A DNA stretch of 64,000 bases from Streptomyces sp. D2-8 (lineage in GTDB: Bacteria; Actinomycetota; Actinomycetes; Streptomycetales; Streptomycetaceae): NCBI RefSeq assembly GCF_023184515.1, contig NZ_JAAHBP010000001.1, positions 62,001 through 126,000 of the forward strand, in the 5' to 3' direction. The position numbers and the translations under genes were made by a program. Positions 8,770-16,686 of this stretch are shown here, in pieces (the stretch's first letter is position 1; each line of letters starts with the position of its first letter). The notes under the pieces are model-generated. The model saw only the letters and a list, made by a program, of their open reading frames with translations. It was not told the origin of the DNA and made no database searches.

Positions 8770-9917
8770 AGCGCGATCTCCGGGACGTCGAGACGGCGGC
8801 CCTCGGCCGAGGACTTCAGGCCCAGCTCGGCGAGCTGGACACCGCGGGCACCGGCCAGCAGGTCCCAGTGGTAGGGGGCGTCGGCGTAGACGTGCCTGAG
8901 GAACAGCTCCCACTGGGCCTTGAAGCCGTTGTCGAACTCGGTGTTGTCCGGGACCTCCTGCCACTGGTCGCGGAAGACCTCCGTGGCGGGGATGTCCGGG
9001 TTCCAGACCGGCTTGGGGGTGGCGCTGCGGTGCTGGACGCGGCAGTTGCGCAGGCCCGCGACAGCCGAGCCCTCCGTGCCGTCCACCTGGAACTCCACCA
9101 GCTCGTCGCGGTTGACGCGCACGGCCCAGGAGGAGTTGATCTGGGCGATCGCGCCGCCCTCCAGCTCGAAGACGCCGTACGCGGCGTCGTCGGCGGTCGC
9201 GTCGTACGGCTTGTCGTTCTCGTCCCAGCGCTGCGGGATGTGCGTGGCGGTGAGCGCCTGGACGGACCTCACCCGGCCGAACAGCTCGTGCAGCACGTAC
9301 TCCCAGTGCGGGAACATGTCGACGACGATGCCGCCGCCGTCCTCGGCGCGGTAGTTCCACGACGGGCGCTGGGCGGTCTGCCAGTCGCCCTCGAAGACCC
9401 AGTAGCCGAACTCGCCGCGCACGGACAGGATCCGGCCGAAGAAGCCGCCGTCGATCAGGCGCTTCAGCTTCAGCAGGCCCGGGAGGAAGAGCTTGTCCTG
9501 GACGACGCCGTGCTTGATGCCGGCCGCGTTCGCCAGCCGGGCGAGGTCCAGGGCGCCGTCGAGGCCGGTGGCGGTCGGCTTCTCGGTGTAGAGGTGCTTG
9601 CCGGCCGCGATGGCCTTCTTCAGCGCCTCCTCGCGGGCGGAGGTGACCTGCGCGTCGAAGTAGATGTCCACCGTCTCGTCGGCGAGGACCGCGTCGAGGT
9701 CCGTCGACCAGTGCTCCAGCCCGTGCCGCTCGGCCAGCGCCTTCAGCGCGTGCTCACGGCGGCCGACCAGGATCGGCTCGGGCCACAGCGCGGTGCCGTC
9801 GCCGAGGTCGAGGCCGCCCTGCTCGCGCAGGGCCAGGATGGAGCGGACCAGGTGCTGGCGGTAGCCCATGCGCCCGGTCACGCCGTTCATGGCGATACGC
9901 ACCGTCTTGCGTGTCAC
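8766..9917 (-). CDS. Gfo/Idh/MocA-family NAD(P)-dependent oxidoreductase
   Basis: First gene of the operon, 383 residues. The N-terminus has the Rossmann start VRIAMNGVTGRMGYRQHLVRS and the family signature LYTEKPTATGLDGALDLARLA, whose EKP Lys is the usual catalytic/cofactor residue. The C-terminal alpha/beta domain is complete. GTG 9917 is preferred with GAAGGG about 8 bases upstream; the longer frame to 9986 has no ribosome site. Such enzymes oxidise inositols, sugars or amino sugars. Expression is probably controlled by the divergent LacI protein through the sites at 10009-10020 and 10124-10200. Confidence 0.88.
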   Translation of the reverse strand: MTRKTVRIAMNGVTGRMGYRQHLVRSILALREQGGLDLGDGTALWPEPILVGRREHALKALAERHGLEHWSTDLDAVLADETVDIYFDAQVTSAREEALKKAIAAGKHLYTEKPTATGLDGALDLARLANAAGIKHGVVQDKLFLPGLLKLKRLIDGGFFGRILSVRGEFGYWVFEGDWQTAQRPSWNYRAEDGGGIVVDMFPHWEYVLHELFGRVRSVQALTATHIPQRWDENDKPYDATADDAAYGVFELEGGAIAQINSSWAVRVNRDELVEFQVDGTEGSAVAGLRNCRVQHRSATPKPVWNPDIPATEVFRDQWQEVPDNTEFDNGFKAQWELFLRHVYADAPYHWDLLAGARGVQLAELGLKSSAEGRRLDVPEIAL

Positions 9918-10008
9918 GTCGTTCCCTTCGTACGCGGTCGTCGCGCCGCGTACGCCCCACCCGTCACGGGCGGCCCGGTGGGCCACCCGTGGACTGGTGA
10001 GCGTTGCA

Positions 10009-10020
10009 GCAAGCGCTTTC
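10009..10020. promoter_or_regulatory. LacI-type palindrome upstream of the Gfo/DUF993/isomerase operon
   Basis: Contains the perfect palindrome AAGCGCTT (10011-10018); read toward the operon it is GAAAGCGCTTGC. It is 92-103 bases before the oxidoreductase start, a plausible repressor site. The same GAAAGCGCT core recurs before iolC (39121-39129). The remainder of 9918-10250 holds the direct repeats listed next and no gene. Confidence 0.5.
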
Positions 10021-10123
10021 TACATGCAGAGAAGCTAGCCTCTGAACCGCGGTCCGGACAAGACCGTGACCAGGACGAGTTGTTCGAGGGGGCGAACAAC
10101 CCGGGGTCGGGGGCTTAAGGTCT

Positions 10124-10195
10124 GCTCGGAACCATGGCCATGGGTTCGTCGGGGCAGCGGCGGTCGACCTGCTGTTCCGCTCGGAACCATGGCCA
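10124..10195. repeat. Two 17-base direct repeats upstream of the LacI regulator
   Basis: GCTCGGAACCATGGCCA occurs at 10124-10140 and 10179-10195, 55 bases apart. The first copy runs into a perfect 12-base palindrome CCATGGCCATGG (10132-10143); the second keeps CCATGGCCAGTGG, one base off. Paired near-palindromes before a regulator gene suggest autoregulatory operators, but the motif is not one I know. Confidence 0.45.
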
Positions 10196-10250
10196 GTGGT
10201 CTGGGTGTGTACGAGGGCGGAGACGAGATGCGCGACCGGAGGACGACGAG

Positions 10251-11300
10251 ATGACGGTGACCCTGGCGGACGTGGCGGCCCGCGCGCAGGTCTCGCCCGC
10301 GACGGTGTCGCGCGTGCTGAACGGGAACTACCCCGTGGCGGCCTCCACCCGCGAGCGGGTGCTGAAGGCCGTGGACGAGCTGGACTACGTGCTCAACGGG
10401 CCCGCCAGCGCCCTGGCCGCCGCCACCTCCGACCTGGTCGGGATCCTGGTGAACGACATCGCCGACCCGTTCTTCGGGATCATGGCGAGCGCGATCCAGG
10501 CCGAGATCGGCGGGCCGGGCGGCCGGGCGGGCGGGGAGAGACTCGCCGTGGTCTGCAACACGGGCGGCTCCCCGGAGCGGGAACTGACGTACCTCACGCT
10601 GCTGCAACGGCAGCGTGCCGCGGCCGTGGTGCTGACCGGCGGGGCGATCGAGGACGCGGCGCACCAGGCCGCGATGGACGCGAAGGTGCGGAAGCTGACG
10701 GAGGCCGGGACGCGGGTCGTGCTGTGCGGGCGGCCGCCGGCGCCGGAGACCGGGGCGATCGCGCTGACCTTCGACAACCGCGGCGGCGGGCAGGAGCTCA
10801 CCGAGCACCTCATCGGGCTCGGGCACCGCCGGCTCGGCTACATCGCGGGCCCGGAGGAGCGGACGACCACACGGCACCGGCTGGAAGGGCACCGGGCCGC
10901 GCTGGCCGCGCACGGCATCGAGGAGGACCCGCGGTGGACGGTGCACGGGCGCTACGACCGGCGGTCCGGCTACGAGGCGACGCTGGAGCTGCTGCGGCGT
11001 GATCCGTCGCTGACGGCGGTCGTCGCGGCGAACGACTCCGTCGCCCTGGGGGCGTGCGCCGCGCTGCGGGACTCGGGCCTGCGGATTCCGGAGGACGTGT
11101 CGGTGGCGGGGTTCGACGATCTGCCGTTCAGCATCGACGCGGTGCCTTCGCTGACGACGGTGCGGCTGCCGCTGGGCGAGGCCGGGGCCCGGGCCGGGCG
11201 GATCGCGATGGGGCGTGAGGAGGCGCCGCCCGGGGGGATCGCGTCGGTCCGGGGGGAGCTGATGGTGCGGGGGTCCTCCGGGGTGCCGCGGACTTCTTGA
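10251..11300 (+). CDS. LacI-family transcriptional regulator
   Basis: A 349-residue repressor-type protein. The N-terminal helix-turn-helix is VTLADVAARAQVSPATVSRV followed by the hinge helix NGPASALAA; the sugar-binding periplasmic-like domain follows (LVGILVNDIADPFFG, GFDDLPFSIDAVPSLTTVR). ATG 10251 has GGAGG 8 bases upstream. It is divergent from the oxidoreductase operon and is most simply its local regulator. Since GAAAGCGCT also occurs before iolC, it may control both; that is inference. LacI family membership is certain, the ligand is not. Confidence 0.92.
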   Translation: MTVTLADVAARAQVSPATVSRVLNGNYPVAASTRERVLKAVDELDYVLNGPASALAAATSDLVGILVNDIADPFFGIMASAIQAEIGGPGGRAGGERLAVVCNTGGSPERELTYLTLLQRQRAAAVVLTGGAIEDAAHQAAMDAKVRKLTEAGTRVVLCGRPPAPETGAIALTFDNRGGGQELTEHLIGLGHRRLGYIAGPEERTTTRHRLEGHRAALAAHGIEEDPRWTVHGRYDRRSGYEATLELLRRDPSLTAVVAANDSVALGACAALRDSGLRIPEDVSVAGFDDLPFSIDAVPSLTTVRLPLGEAGARAGRIAMGREEAPPGGIASVRGELMVRGSSGVPRTS

Positions 11301-11759
11301 GGTGCTGTGTCTTGAGAGGGCTCGGGGTCGGTGCCGGGGTGCGGGTGCTGGGGTTTGAGGGGGCTCGTGGCTGGTGCTGGCTGCTGGGGTGCGGGCGCTG
11401 GGCTTTGAGGGCATGGAGTCGGCGCCCCGCGGGCGCGCCCCGCCCCGGCTTCGGTCGGCACGCGCTCGGCTTCGGCCTGAACGCGCCCTGCTTCGGCCGG
11501 TACGCGCTCGGCTTCGGCCGGTACGCGCTCGGCTTCGGCCTGAACGCGCCCGGCCTCGGCCTGAACGCGCCCCGCTTCGGTCGGCCCGCGCCCGCCTCGG
11601 CCCGCACCGCCCGCCTCGGCCTGAACGGCCTCGTCCTCACGTGATCCCACACCCGCCGGGTCGGCCCTCCGGCGAGTGTCACGTCCGGGAACGCGGCGGC
11701 GGGACGCGTGCGAGTGTCACGTCCGGGAACGCGGCGGCGGGACGCGTGCGGGGGCCTCG
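11301..11759. repeat. 459-base non-coding gap with two kinds of tandem repeat
   Basis: No convincing gene. 11461-11586 is six degenerate copies of a 21-base unit beginning CGCG and containing CTTCGGCC; it keeps frames open on both strands (heptad-like VQAEAER on the minus strand), so open frames here prove nothing. 11672-11709 and 11710-11747 are two perfect adjacent copies of a 38-base unit containing GTGTCACGTCCGGGAAC. The gap separates the LacI gene from a DHFR-like gene on the other strand. Confidence 0.75.
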
Positions 11760-12332
11760 TCAGCGAACGACGTCGAAGACGTTCTTCTGCAGCCCGTTGG
11801 CGTAGGCCTCGTGCTCGACGAGCCGCAGCTTCTGGGTGTCCTTGTCCGTGGCGCTGAAGAGCCGCTTGCCCGCCCCGAGCAGGAGGGGGAAGACGAGCAG
11901 GTGGTAGCGATCGATCAGGCCGGCGTCCGACAGGGCCCGGTTGAGGGAGGCGCTGCCGTGGATGATGATCGGGCCGCCCTCGGTCTCCTTCAGCGCGGCG
12001 ACGTCGTCGAGCGAGCGCAGGATCGTGGTCTCGCCCCAGTTCGACACCAGGTCGTCCTCGGTGAGGGTGGTGGAGACGACGTACTTCGGCATCACCTTGT
12101 AGTCGGCGAAATCCTCCATGTCGGGCCACACCTGACTGAATGCCTCATAGCTGGTGCGACCCAGCATCATCGCGGTGGCTTCCTTCTGCTCCCGGCCCTT
12201 GATCTCGAACGCCTCGGGAAGGAACTCGACGTCCTTGAAGGTCCACCCGGAGTTCCGGTAACCGGGCTCGCCGCCCGGGGCCTCCACGACGCCGTCGAGC
12301 GAGACGAAAGCGGTGCTGATCAGAGTACGCAT
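11760..12332 (-). CDS. Dihydrofolate reductase-like / RibD C-terminal domain protein
   Basis: A 190-residue single-domain reductase-fold protein. Starts MRTLISTAFVSLDGVVEAPGG; cofactor-region motifs are MMLGRTSYEAF, KYVVSTTL and IIIHGSASLNRAL. Many stand-alone members occur in Streptomyces with unknown physiological substrates; pteridine or flavin-precursor reduction is a guess. Monocistronic, divergent from the GNAT gene across 215 bases that hold no gene I recognise. A distinct second member lies at 18491-19138. Confidence 0.85.
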   Translation of the reverse strand: MRTLISTAFVSLDGVVEAPGGEPGYRNSGWTFKDVEFLPEAFEIKGREQKEATAMMLGRTSYEAFSQVWPDMEDFADYKVMPKYVVSTTLTEDDLVSNWGETTILRSLDDVAALKETEGGPIIIHGSASLNRALSDAGLIDRYHLLVFPLLLGAGKRLFSATDKDTQKLRLVEHEAYANGLQKNVFDVVR

Positions 12333-12547
12333 CCGGGGTTCCTCGGTATCTCATGTCGGGTTCTCGGCAGCTTCCGTCGGTGCACGCTTCCACAGCACTC
12401 GTGGCTGCGACGCACGAACACCTCTTCTGACTGGGGAACAAGGAAGAACTCATCGGCCATCGCCGGTTCCTTTTGCCGGCCGCCCGTCGGGATCACCTCG
12501 TGTCTGGTCCCGGATGCCCTGGACGTCTAGGCTCGACGGTCGGGGCG

Positions 12548-13147
12548 ATGCTGGACACGGTCCGGGCCGAGGACCGGCCGCGGCCGGCGGAAGCCATGCG
12601 GACCGTCCGGACGCTCCTGGGCGACGGCCGGGCCCCGGCCCCCCGCCCCGAGGACGTCGTCCTGCGCGAGCCCGCCCCCGGCGACCTCGGCTGGATCGTG
12701 CAGCGCAACGCCGCGCTGTACGCGGCCGAGTACGGCTTCGACGTCGACTACGAGGGACTGGTGGCGAGGATCGTCGCCGACTACGCCGAGGACCACGACC
12801 CGCATCTGGAGCGGACCTGGATCGCCGAGCTGGACGGCCGCCCGGTGGGCTGCGTGATGTGCGTACGGGACGACGCGCCCGGCGCCGCCCGTCTGCGGCT
12901 CTTGCTCGTCGAGCCGGACGCGCGCGGCCTCGGCATCGGCGACCGCCTGGTCGGGACGCTCGTCGACTTCGCGCGCGAGGCCGGCCACCGCGAGGTCGTC
13001 CTGTGGACGAACGACATCCTCGGCGCGGCCCGCCGCATCTACCAGCGCCACGGTTTCGTGCTGGTCGCGGAGAAACCGCACCGTTCCTTCGGTCAGGAGC
13101 TGACCGGCCAGGACCGGCGACTGGATCTTCACGCAACACCCGAGTGA
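12548..13147 (+). CDS. GNAT acetyltransferase, probably an N-terminally truncated MarR-GNAT fusion
   Basis: The C-terminal ~150 residues are a complete GNAT domain: LRLLLVEPDARGLGIGDRLV is the acetyl-CoA loop region and ARRIYQRHGFVLVAE the last strand. The first ~45 residues (MLDTVRAEDRPRPAEAMRTVRTLLGD) resemble the last helix of a MarR domain as found in the common Streptomyces MarR-GNAT fusions, yet no winged helix-turn-helix is encoded upstream in any frame. ATG 12548 is the best start, but its ribosome site is weak; GTG near 12500 or ATG 12593 are possible. Probably a 5'-deleted fusion that may still act as an acetyltransferase. Confidence 0.75.
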   Translation: MLDTVRAEDRPRPAEAMRTVRTLLGDGRAPAPRPEDVVLREPAPGDLGWIVQRNAALYAAEYGFDVDYEGLVARIVADYAEDHDPHLERTWIAELDGRPVGCVMCVRDDAPGAARLRLLLVEPDARGLGIGDRLVGTLVDFAREAGHREVVLWTNDILGAARRIYQRHGFVLVAEKPHRSFGQELTGQDRRLDLHATPE

Positions 13148-13191
13148 CGAAGGAGAGTCGCCCGCGGGAGTCCCGGGTAGGGTCCGTCAAC

Positions 13192-13995
13192 ATGAAGCTG
13201 GCGTTCTCCACCCTCGGTGTCCCCGGCCTGCCCCTGCCCGACGTCCTGCGGCTCGCGACCGCCCACGGCTATCACGGCGTGGAACTGCGCACCCACCCCG
13301 AGGAACCGGTCCACACCGGCCTCGGCCCCGCCGAACGGGCGGACGTCGCGGCCGAGTTCAAAGGGTCGGGCGTAGAGCTCCTGGGCCTGGCGGGCTGCGT
13401 ACGGGTCGCCGCGCCGGGCGACGACGAGCCCGTCCTGGCCGAGATCCGCGCCCTCCTGGACCTGGCCCACGATCTGGGTGCCCCGTACATCCGGGTCTTC
13501 CCCGGCGGCGACCTCGACGTGCAGACCCCCGAAGAGGCCGACGCGACGGCCGCCCGACGCCTGGGCACGGCCGCCGAGTACGCCAATGACCTGGGCGTAC
13601 GCATCCTCCTCGAAACCCATGACTCGCACCGCACCGCCGCCGACGCGATGCGGATCCTCGGCCTTGTCGGGCACCGCCAGGTCGGCGCCCTCTGGGACGT
13701 GATGCACACCTGGCTCGGCGGCGAACAGCCCTCCGAGACCTACGCGGCACTCTCCCCGCACCTCGGCTACGTCCAGGTCAAGGACATCCGCTCCGCCGAC
13801 GACACCACCCCCCTGCCCCTCGGCGAGGGCGTCCTGCCCCTGGCCGAATGCGTGGAGATCCTCTCCCGCCACGGCTGGGACGGCTGGCTGTGCTGGGAGT
13901 ACGAGAAGCGCTGGTACGAGGAGGCACCGCCCCTGCCCGACCTCCTGGGGCCGGGGAGCGAGCACCTGAGCAGGCTGCTGAACGACTCGGCGTGA
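13192..13995 (+). CDS. Sugar phosphate isomerase/epimerase (TIM barrel)
   Basis: A 267-residue xylose-isomerase-like TIM-barrel protein, distinct from the one at 6788-7621. It opens MKLAFSTLGVPGLPL; metal-site candidates are Glu in ILLETHDSH, Asp/His in ALWDVMHTW, and Glu in CWEYEKRWY, with VQVKDIRSAD preceding the last. It ends 4 bases before the convergent imine-reductase-like gene. The nearby GNAT gene is on the same strand but 44 bases away, so co-transcription is possible. Substrate unknown; sugar or hydroxypyruvate isomerisation are typical roles. Confidence 0.85.
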   Translation: MKLAFSTLGVPGLPLPDVLRLATAHGYHGVELRTHPEEPVHTGLGPAERADVAAEFKGSGVELLGLAGCVRVAAPGDDEPVLAEIRALLDLAHDLGAPYIRVFPGGDLDVQTPEEADATAARRLGTAAEYANDLGVRILLETHDSHRTAADAMRILGLVGHRQVGALWDVMHTWLGGEQPSETYAALSPHLGYVQVKDIRSADDTTPLPLGEGVLPLAECVEILSRHGWDGWLCWEYEKRWYEEAPPLPDLLGPGSEHLSRLLNDSA

Positions 13996-13999
13996 CGCG

Positions 14000-14893
14000 T
14001 CAGCCCCGGTCAGCGGCGCCGGGCTTGCCGAACTCCTCGATCAGCACCGGATACTGCTCCTTGCCGTGCCCGGCGGCGATCGCACGATCGGCCATCGCCT
14101 TGATCAGCCTGGGCAGCTCGGCGTTGACGCCCACCGCCTCGCTCTCCTCGATCAGATGCGCCATCGCCCGCGCGTCGGTCTCCAGCGCCGACACCTCGGC
14201 CGGGAACGAGCCTCTGTCGATCTGCTCGGCGTACCCCGGCAGCCAGTCGGCGACACCGGCGGCGATGTGCCGCGCGAACGGCGCGTACGTCCCGGCGTCG
14301 ACCCCCGCCGTCCTGAGCAGGGCCGTGCCCTGGAGCCAGGCGTTCAGCACGCACCACATCATGGCCAGTCCGGCCGCGTCGTACAGCGACGCCAGACCGT
14401 GGTCCGTACCGAGGTAGGTGACGGTGCCGAGCGCGCCGAGTGCCGACTCGTGCGCGTCGAAGTCCGGGCGCGCCCCGCTCTGCAGGATCACCGCGTCAGG
14501 AGTCCCGATGGCCGAGGGGATGGCCATGACGGCGCCGTCGAGGTAGTGGGCGCCTCGCGCTTGCGCCCACCGGGCGGTCTCCCGGGCCTGGCCCGAGTCG
14601 CCCGAGGTCAGGTTGATCAGCGTCGTGCCGTCCAGTTCGACATCGCTCGTGCCGAGCACCTCGCGCACGGCTCGGTAGTCGGTGACACAGATGATCGTCA
14701 GGCGACCGGACTCGATCGCGTCGCCGACGGTCGGGGCCGGCCGCGCGCCCTCGGCCACCAGCCGGTCGGCCTTGCCGGCCGTACGGTTCCACACGGTCGT
14801 GGGGTGCCCTGCCTTCAGGAACGCCCCGGCGAGTGCCCGGCCCATCAAGCCGAGTCCGATGACTGTCACGGGTGTTGGGGTGATTTCGTCCAT
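14000..14893 (-). CDS. NAD(P)-binding oxidoreductase of the imine reductase / beta-hydroxyacid dehydrogenase group
   Basis: A 297-residue protein with N-terminal Rossmann motif VIGLGLMGRALAGAFLKAGH and NADP-type loop VWNRT. The C-terminal helical domain (LYDAAGLAMMWCVLNAWLQG) matches the 6PGDH-related fold of Streptomyces imine reductases more than classic 3-hydroxyisobutyrate dehydrogenases, since it lacks a clear catalytic Lys-x-x-x-N. Likely reduces C=N or C=O bonds of small molecules. It is divergent from a MerR gene with only 50 bases between, so the MerR protein probably regulates it. Confidence 0.82.
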   Translation of the reverse strand: MDEITPTPVTVIGLGLMGRALAGAFLKAGHPTTVWNRTAGKADRLVAEGARPAPTVGDAIESGRLTIICVTDYRAVREVLGTSDVELDGTTLINLTSGDSGQARETARWAQARGAHYLDGAVMAIPSAIGTPDAVILQSGARPDFDAHESALGALGTVTYLGTDHGLASLYDAAGLAMMWCVLNAWLQGTALLRTAGVDAGTYAPFARHIAAGVADWLPGYAEQIDRGSFPAEVSALETDARAMAHLIEESEAVGVNAELPRLIKAMADRAIAAGHGKEQYPVLIEEFGKPGAADRG

Positions 14894-14909
14894 GGCAGCA
14901 TCGTCAACG

Positions 14910-14931
14910 TTGATACCGGTGTGAAGGTCAA
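14910..14931. promoter_or_regulatory. Candidate MerR operator between divergent genes
   Basis: TTGA-N14-TCAA dyad within the 50-base gap between the imine-reductase-like gene and merR. Minus-strand TTGACC could be a -35 element for the reductase. This is the usual place for a MerR-family site with an over-long promoter spacer, but I cannot place a good -10. Confidence 0.35.
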
Positions 14932-14943
14932 GTGAGGTTGTCG

Positions 14944-15339
14944 ATGCGGATCGGGGAACTGAGCCGACGGACGGGCGTCAACGCCCATCAGCTGCGGTAC
15001 TACGAGTCCCAGGGCCTGCTGGAGCCGGCCCGCGGAGCGAACGGCTACCGCGAGTACGACGAGAGCGCCCTGCTGCGGGTGAAGCAGATCCGCCACCTGC
15101 TCGGCGCCGGATTGTCCTCGGAGGACATCGCGTACCTGCTGCCCTGTGCGACCGGGGAGGCCCCGGCGCTGGTCGGATGCCCCGAGTTGCTGGCCGCGAT
15201 GAGGTCGCGGCTGCGGCGGCTGGACGACCAGCTGGCGAGCCTCGCCCAGTCCCGGGACGCCCTGGCCGACTACATCGAGGCGGCCGAACGCGTGGGCGGC
15301 GAGAGCTACCCGCCCTTGGGTCTCACGCTGCCTGCTTAG
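14944..15339 (+). CDS. MerR-family transcriptional regulator
   Basis: A 131-residue regulator: winged helix-turn-helix MRIGELSRRTGVNAHQLRYY followed by the YESQGLLEPAR wing and a coiled-coil dimerisation helix (LRRLDDQLASLAQSRDALADY). ATG 14944 is preferred over in-frame GTG 14932 because GAGG lies 6 bases before it. The C-terminus is short and has one Cys in LLPCATG and one in VGCPEL, so a metal or redox cue is conceivable but not shown. Divergent from the NAD(P)-dependent oxidoreductase, its likely target. Its TAG stop overlaps the stop of the convergent DUF397 gene by two bases. Confidence 0.9.
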   Translation: MRIGELSRRTGVNAHQLRYYESQGLLEPARGANGYREYDESALLRVKQIRHLLGAGLSSEDIAYLLPCATGEAPALVGCPELLAAMRSRLRRLDDQLASLAQSRDALADYIEAAERVGGESYPPLGLTLPA

Positions 15340-15548
15340 CCCCTGACGTGCCCGTCCTTGACGGCGGTGACGAACGCCGCCCAGCCGCGCTGCGAGAAGA
15401 CCAGGGCGGGGCCGTGGGCGGTCTTGCTGTCCCGCACGGGGACGTCGGGGCGGCCGGGGGCGACTTCGAGGCACTCGCCTTGATCCCCACCGCTGTAGCT
15501 GGACTTGTACCAACCGGTGAGGGCGATGTGCTCACTGATCATGCGCAT
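15336..15548 (-). CDS. DUF397 domain protein
   Basis: A 70-residue protein with the DUF397 pattern WYKSSYSGGDQGECLEVA...VPVRDSK...LVFSQRGWAAFV. In Streptomyces these small proteins are encoded next to XRE/DUF5753 regulators and, in characterised cases of the Scr1/Scr2 and BldB/WhiJ type, act with them as regulator-partner pairs. The start overlaps the 3' end of the XRE gene by 17 bases, so the two are coupled. ATG 15548 and ATG 15542 are both possible. Confidence 0.88.
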   Translation of the reverse strand: MRMISEHIALTGWYKSSYSGGDQGECLEVAPGRPDVPVRDSKTAHGPALVFSQRGWAAFVTAVKDGHVRG

Positions 15549-16353
15549 GTTCCTCCGCTGCCGCCCTGACGAGGGCCAGTGACTCCTGCTGCGACAACGC
15601 GTCGCTCAGAGCCAGAGCGTAGGCGGTATGACAGGCACTCACCAGAGCCGGATCGTCCATCAAGTTGCCGGTCTGGAAGCCCTCGACGTAGGCCACGGGG
15701 GCCGAGTCCTCGAAGGTCATGAGCGTGAGCAGACTCTGCATGAGTGCGTGCGCCCCCACGCCGTAGGGGAGCACATGCAGGCGCAACCGTCCCGACTCGG
15801 CCATGTTCGCCACCTTGTGCAGCTGCTCTGCCATGACCCGCGGCCCGCCGACGCGGCGACGGAGGACTGCCTCGTCGAGCAGTGTCCAGACGACGGGTTG
15901 TTTAGGCCCGTCGAGGATTCGGCGGCGTTGCGTTCGAATGACAACGAGCTCGTCAAGTTCCTCGGTCGTGTGGTTCGGACGGTAGGCCCCGAAGAGGGCG
16001 CGTGCGTAGTCGTCGGTCTGAAGCACTCCGGGAACCAGGGAGAGGGCGAACTGCTGGATCTGAGTCGCCAGTTGCTCCAGCTCGGCCACCGCCGCGAAAT
16101 GGTCGGTGTAGTGCGACTCCAGGTCCTCCAGCCACCGCGCGAAGAACCCGTCCGTCCCCAGTGCCCGGTCGATCCGCTGCGCGTCATCCGGCTTGGGGAG
16201 GCGTCTGCCCGCCTCGAAATGACTGATCAGCGTGGGCGAGCACACCACCTGCTCGCCCAGTTCCTCCTGGGTGAGGCGAGCGGCGGTCCGCCTCAGCCGC
16301 ATCTCCTCCCCGTACTTCTCACGCGGCGTTCGAAGCACGCGACGTTCGTCCAT
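15532..16353 (-). CDS. XRE-family regulator with DUF5753 domain
   Basis: A 273-residue protein with an N-terminal helix-turn-helix (LTQEELGEQVVCSPTLISHFEAGRR, about residues 30-55) and a C-terminal DUF5753 domain including LVPGVLQTDDYARALF and the region TLLDEAVLRRRVGG. These pleiotropic Streptomyces regulators influence development and antibiotic production in studied cases. ATG 16353 has AGGAG upstream and removes a 14-residue leader in the open frame. Forms a locus with the DUF397 gene downstream and two small divergent genes (16486-16991) that commonly flank this type of regulator. Confidence 0.92.
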   Translation of the reverse strand: MDERRVLRTPREKYGEEMRLRRTAARLTQEELGEQVVCSPTLISHFEAGRRLPKPDDAQRIDRALGTDGFFARWLEDLESHYTDHFAAVAELEQLATQIQQFALSLVPGVLQTDDYARALFGAYRPNHTTEELDELVVIRTQRRRILDGPKQPVVWTLLDEAVLRRRVGGPRVMAEQLHKVANMAESGRLRLHVLPYGVGAHALMQSLLTLMTFEDSAPVAYVEGFQTGNLMDDPALVSACHTAYALALSDALSQQESLALVRAAAEEHAHDQ

Positions 16354-16485
16354 CGGCCAACTCCTCTTCTTGACAAGCCCGATGTCAAGCTCCACCCCCT
16401 GGCAGCGTAGCCAGAGCCGACCTCACTCTGTGAGTGATTCGCCACAGAACGCAGTCACCACAGGTGAGAAGACAGGCAGACAGAC

Positions 16486-16686
16486 GTGACAGACCTCATC
16501 GCCCGGCTCCTCGAACCACTTCTCCGCTTCCTCCTCCCGCCCCGGGGGAGGCGACGGCGATCGGCGGCACCACTCCCGTGCCCGTACGCGCGTCCGGCGG
16601 TCCGCTGCCGCCCCGATGAGTGTCCGCTCCGGGGAGAGGACAACCGACTGGTGCGCCCCTACCTGTTGGCGGAGGTGAACGCATGA
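16486..16686 (+). CDS. Small Arg/Pro-rich protein of an XRE/DUF397 locus
   Basis: A 66-residue protein starting at GTG 16486: MTDLIARLLEPLLRFLLPP then a basic Pro-rich stretch and the end LVRPYLLAEVNA. An N-terminal amphipathic/hydrophobic helix followed by a low-complexity middle is a pattern I associate with small Streptomyces proteins beside XRE/DUF5753 genes. It overlaps the next gene by ATGA. Divergent from the XRE gene with 132 bases between. No function known. Confidence 0.65.
   Translation: MTDLIARLLEPLLRFLLPPRGRRRRSAAPLPCPYARPAVRCRPDECPLRGEDNRLVRPYLLAEVNA

Noticed and set aside
11461..11586. Repeat array resembling CRISPR or a repeat protein
   Set aside because: Units are adjacent and degenerate without unique spacers, no cas genes, and frames are open on both strands without starts.
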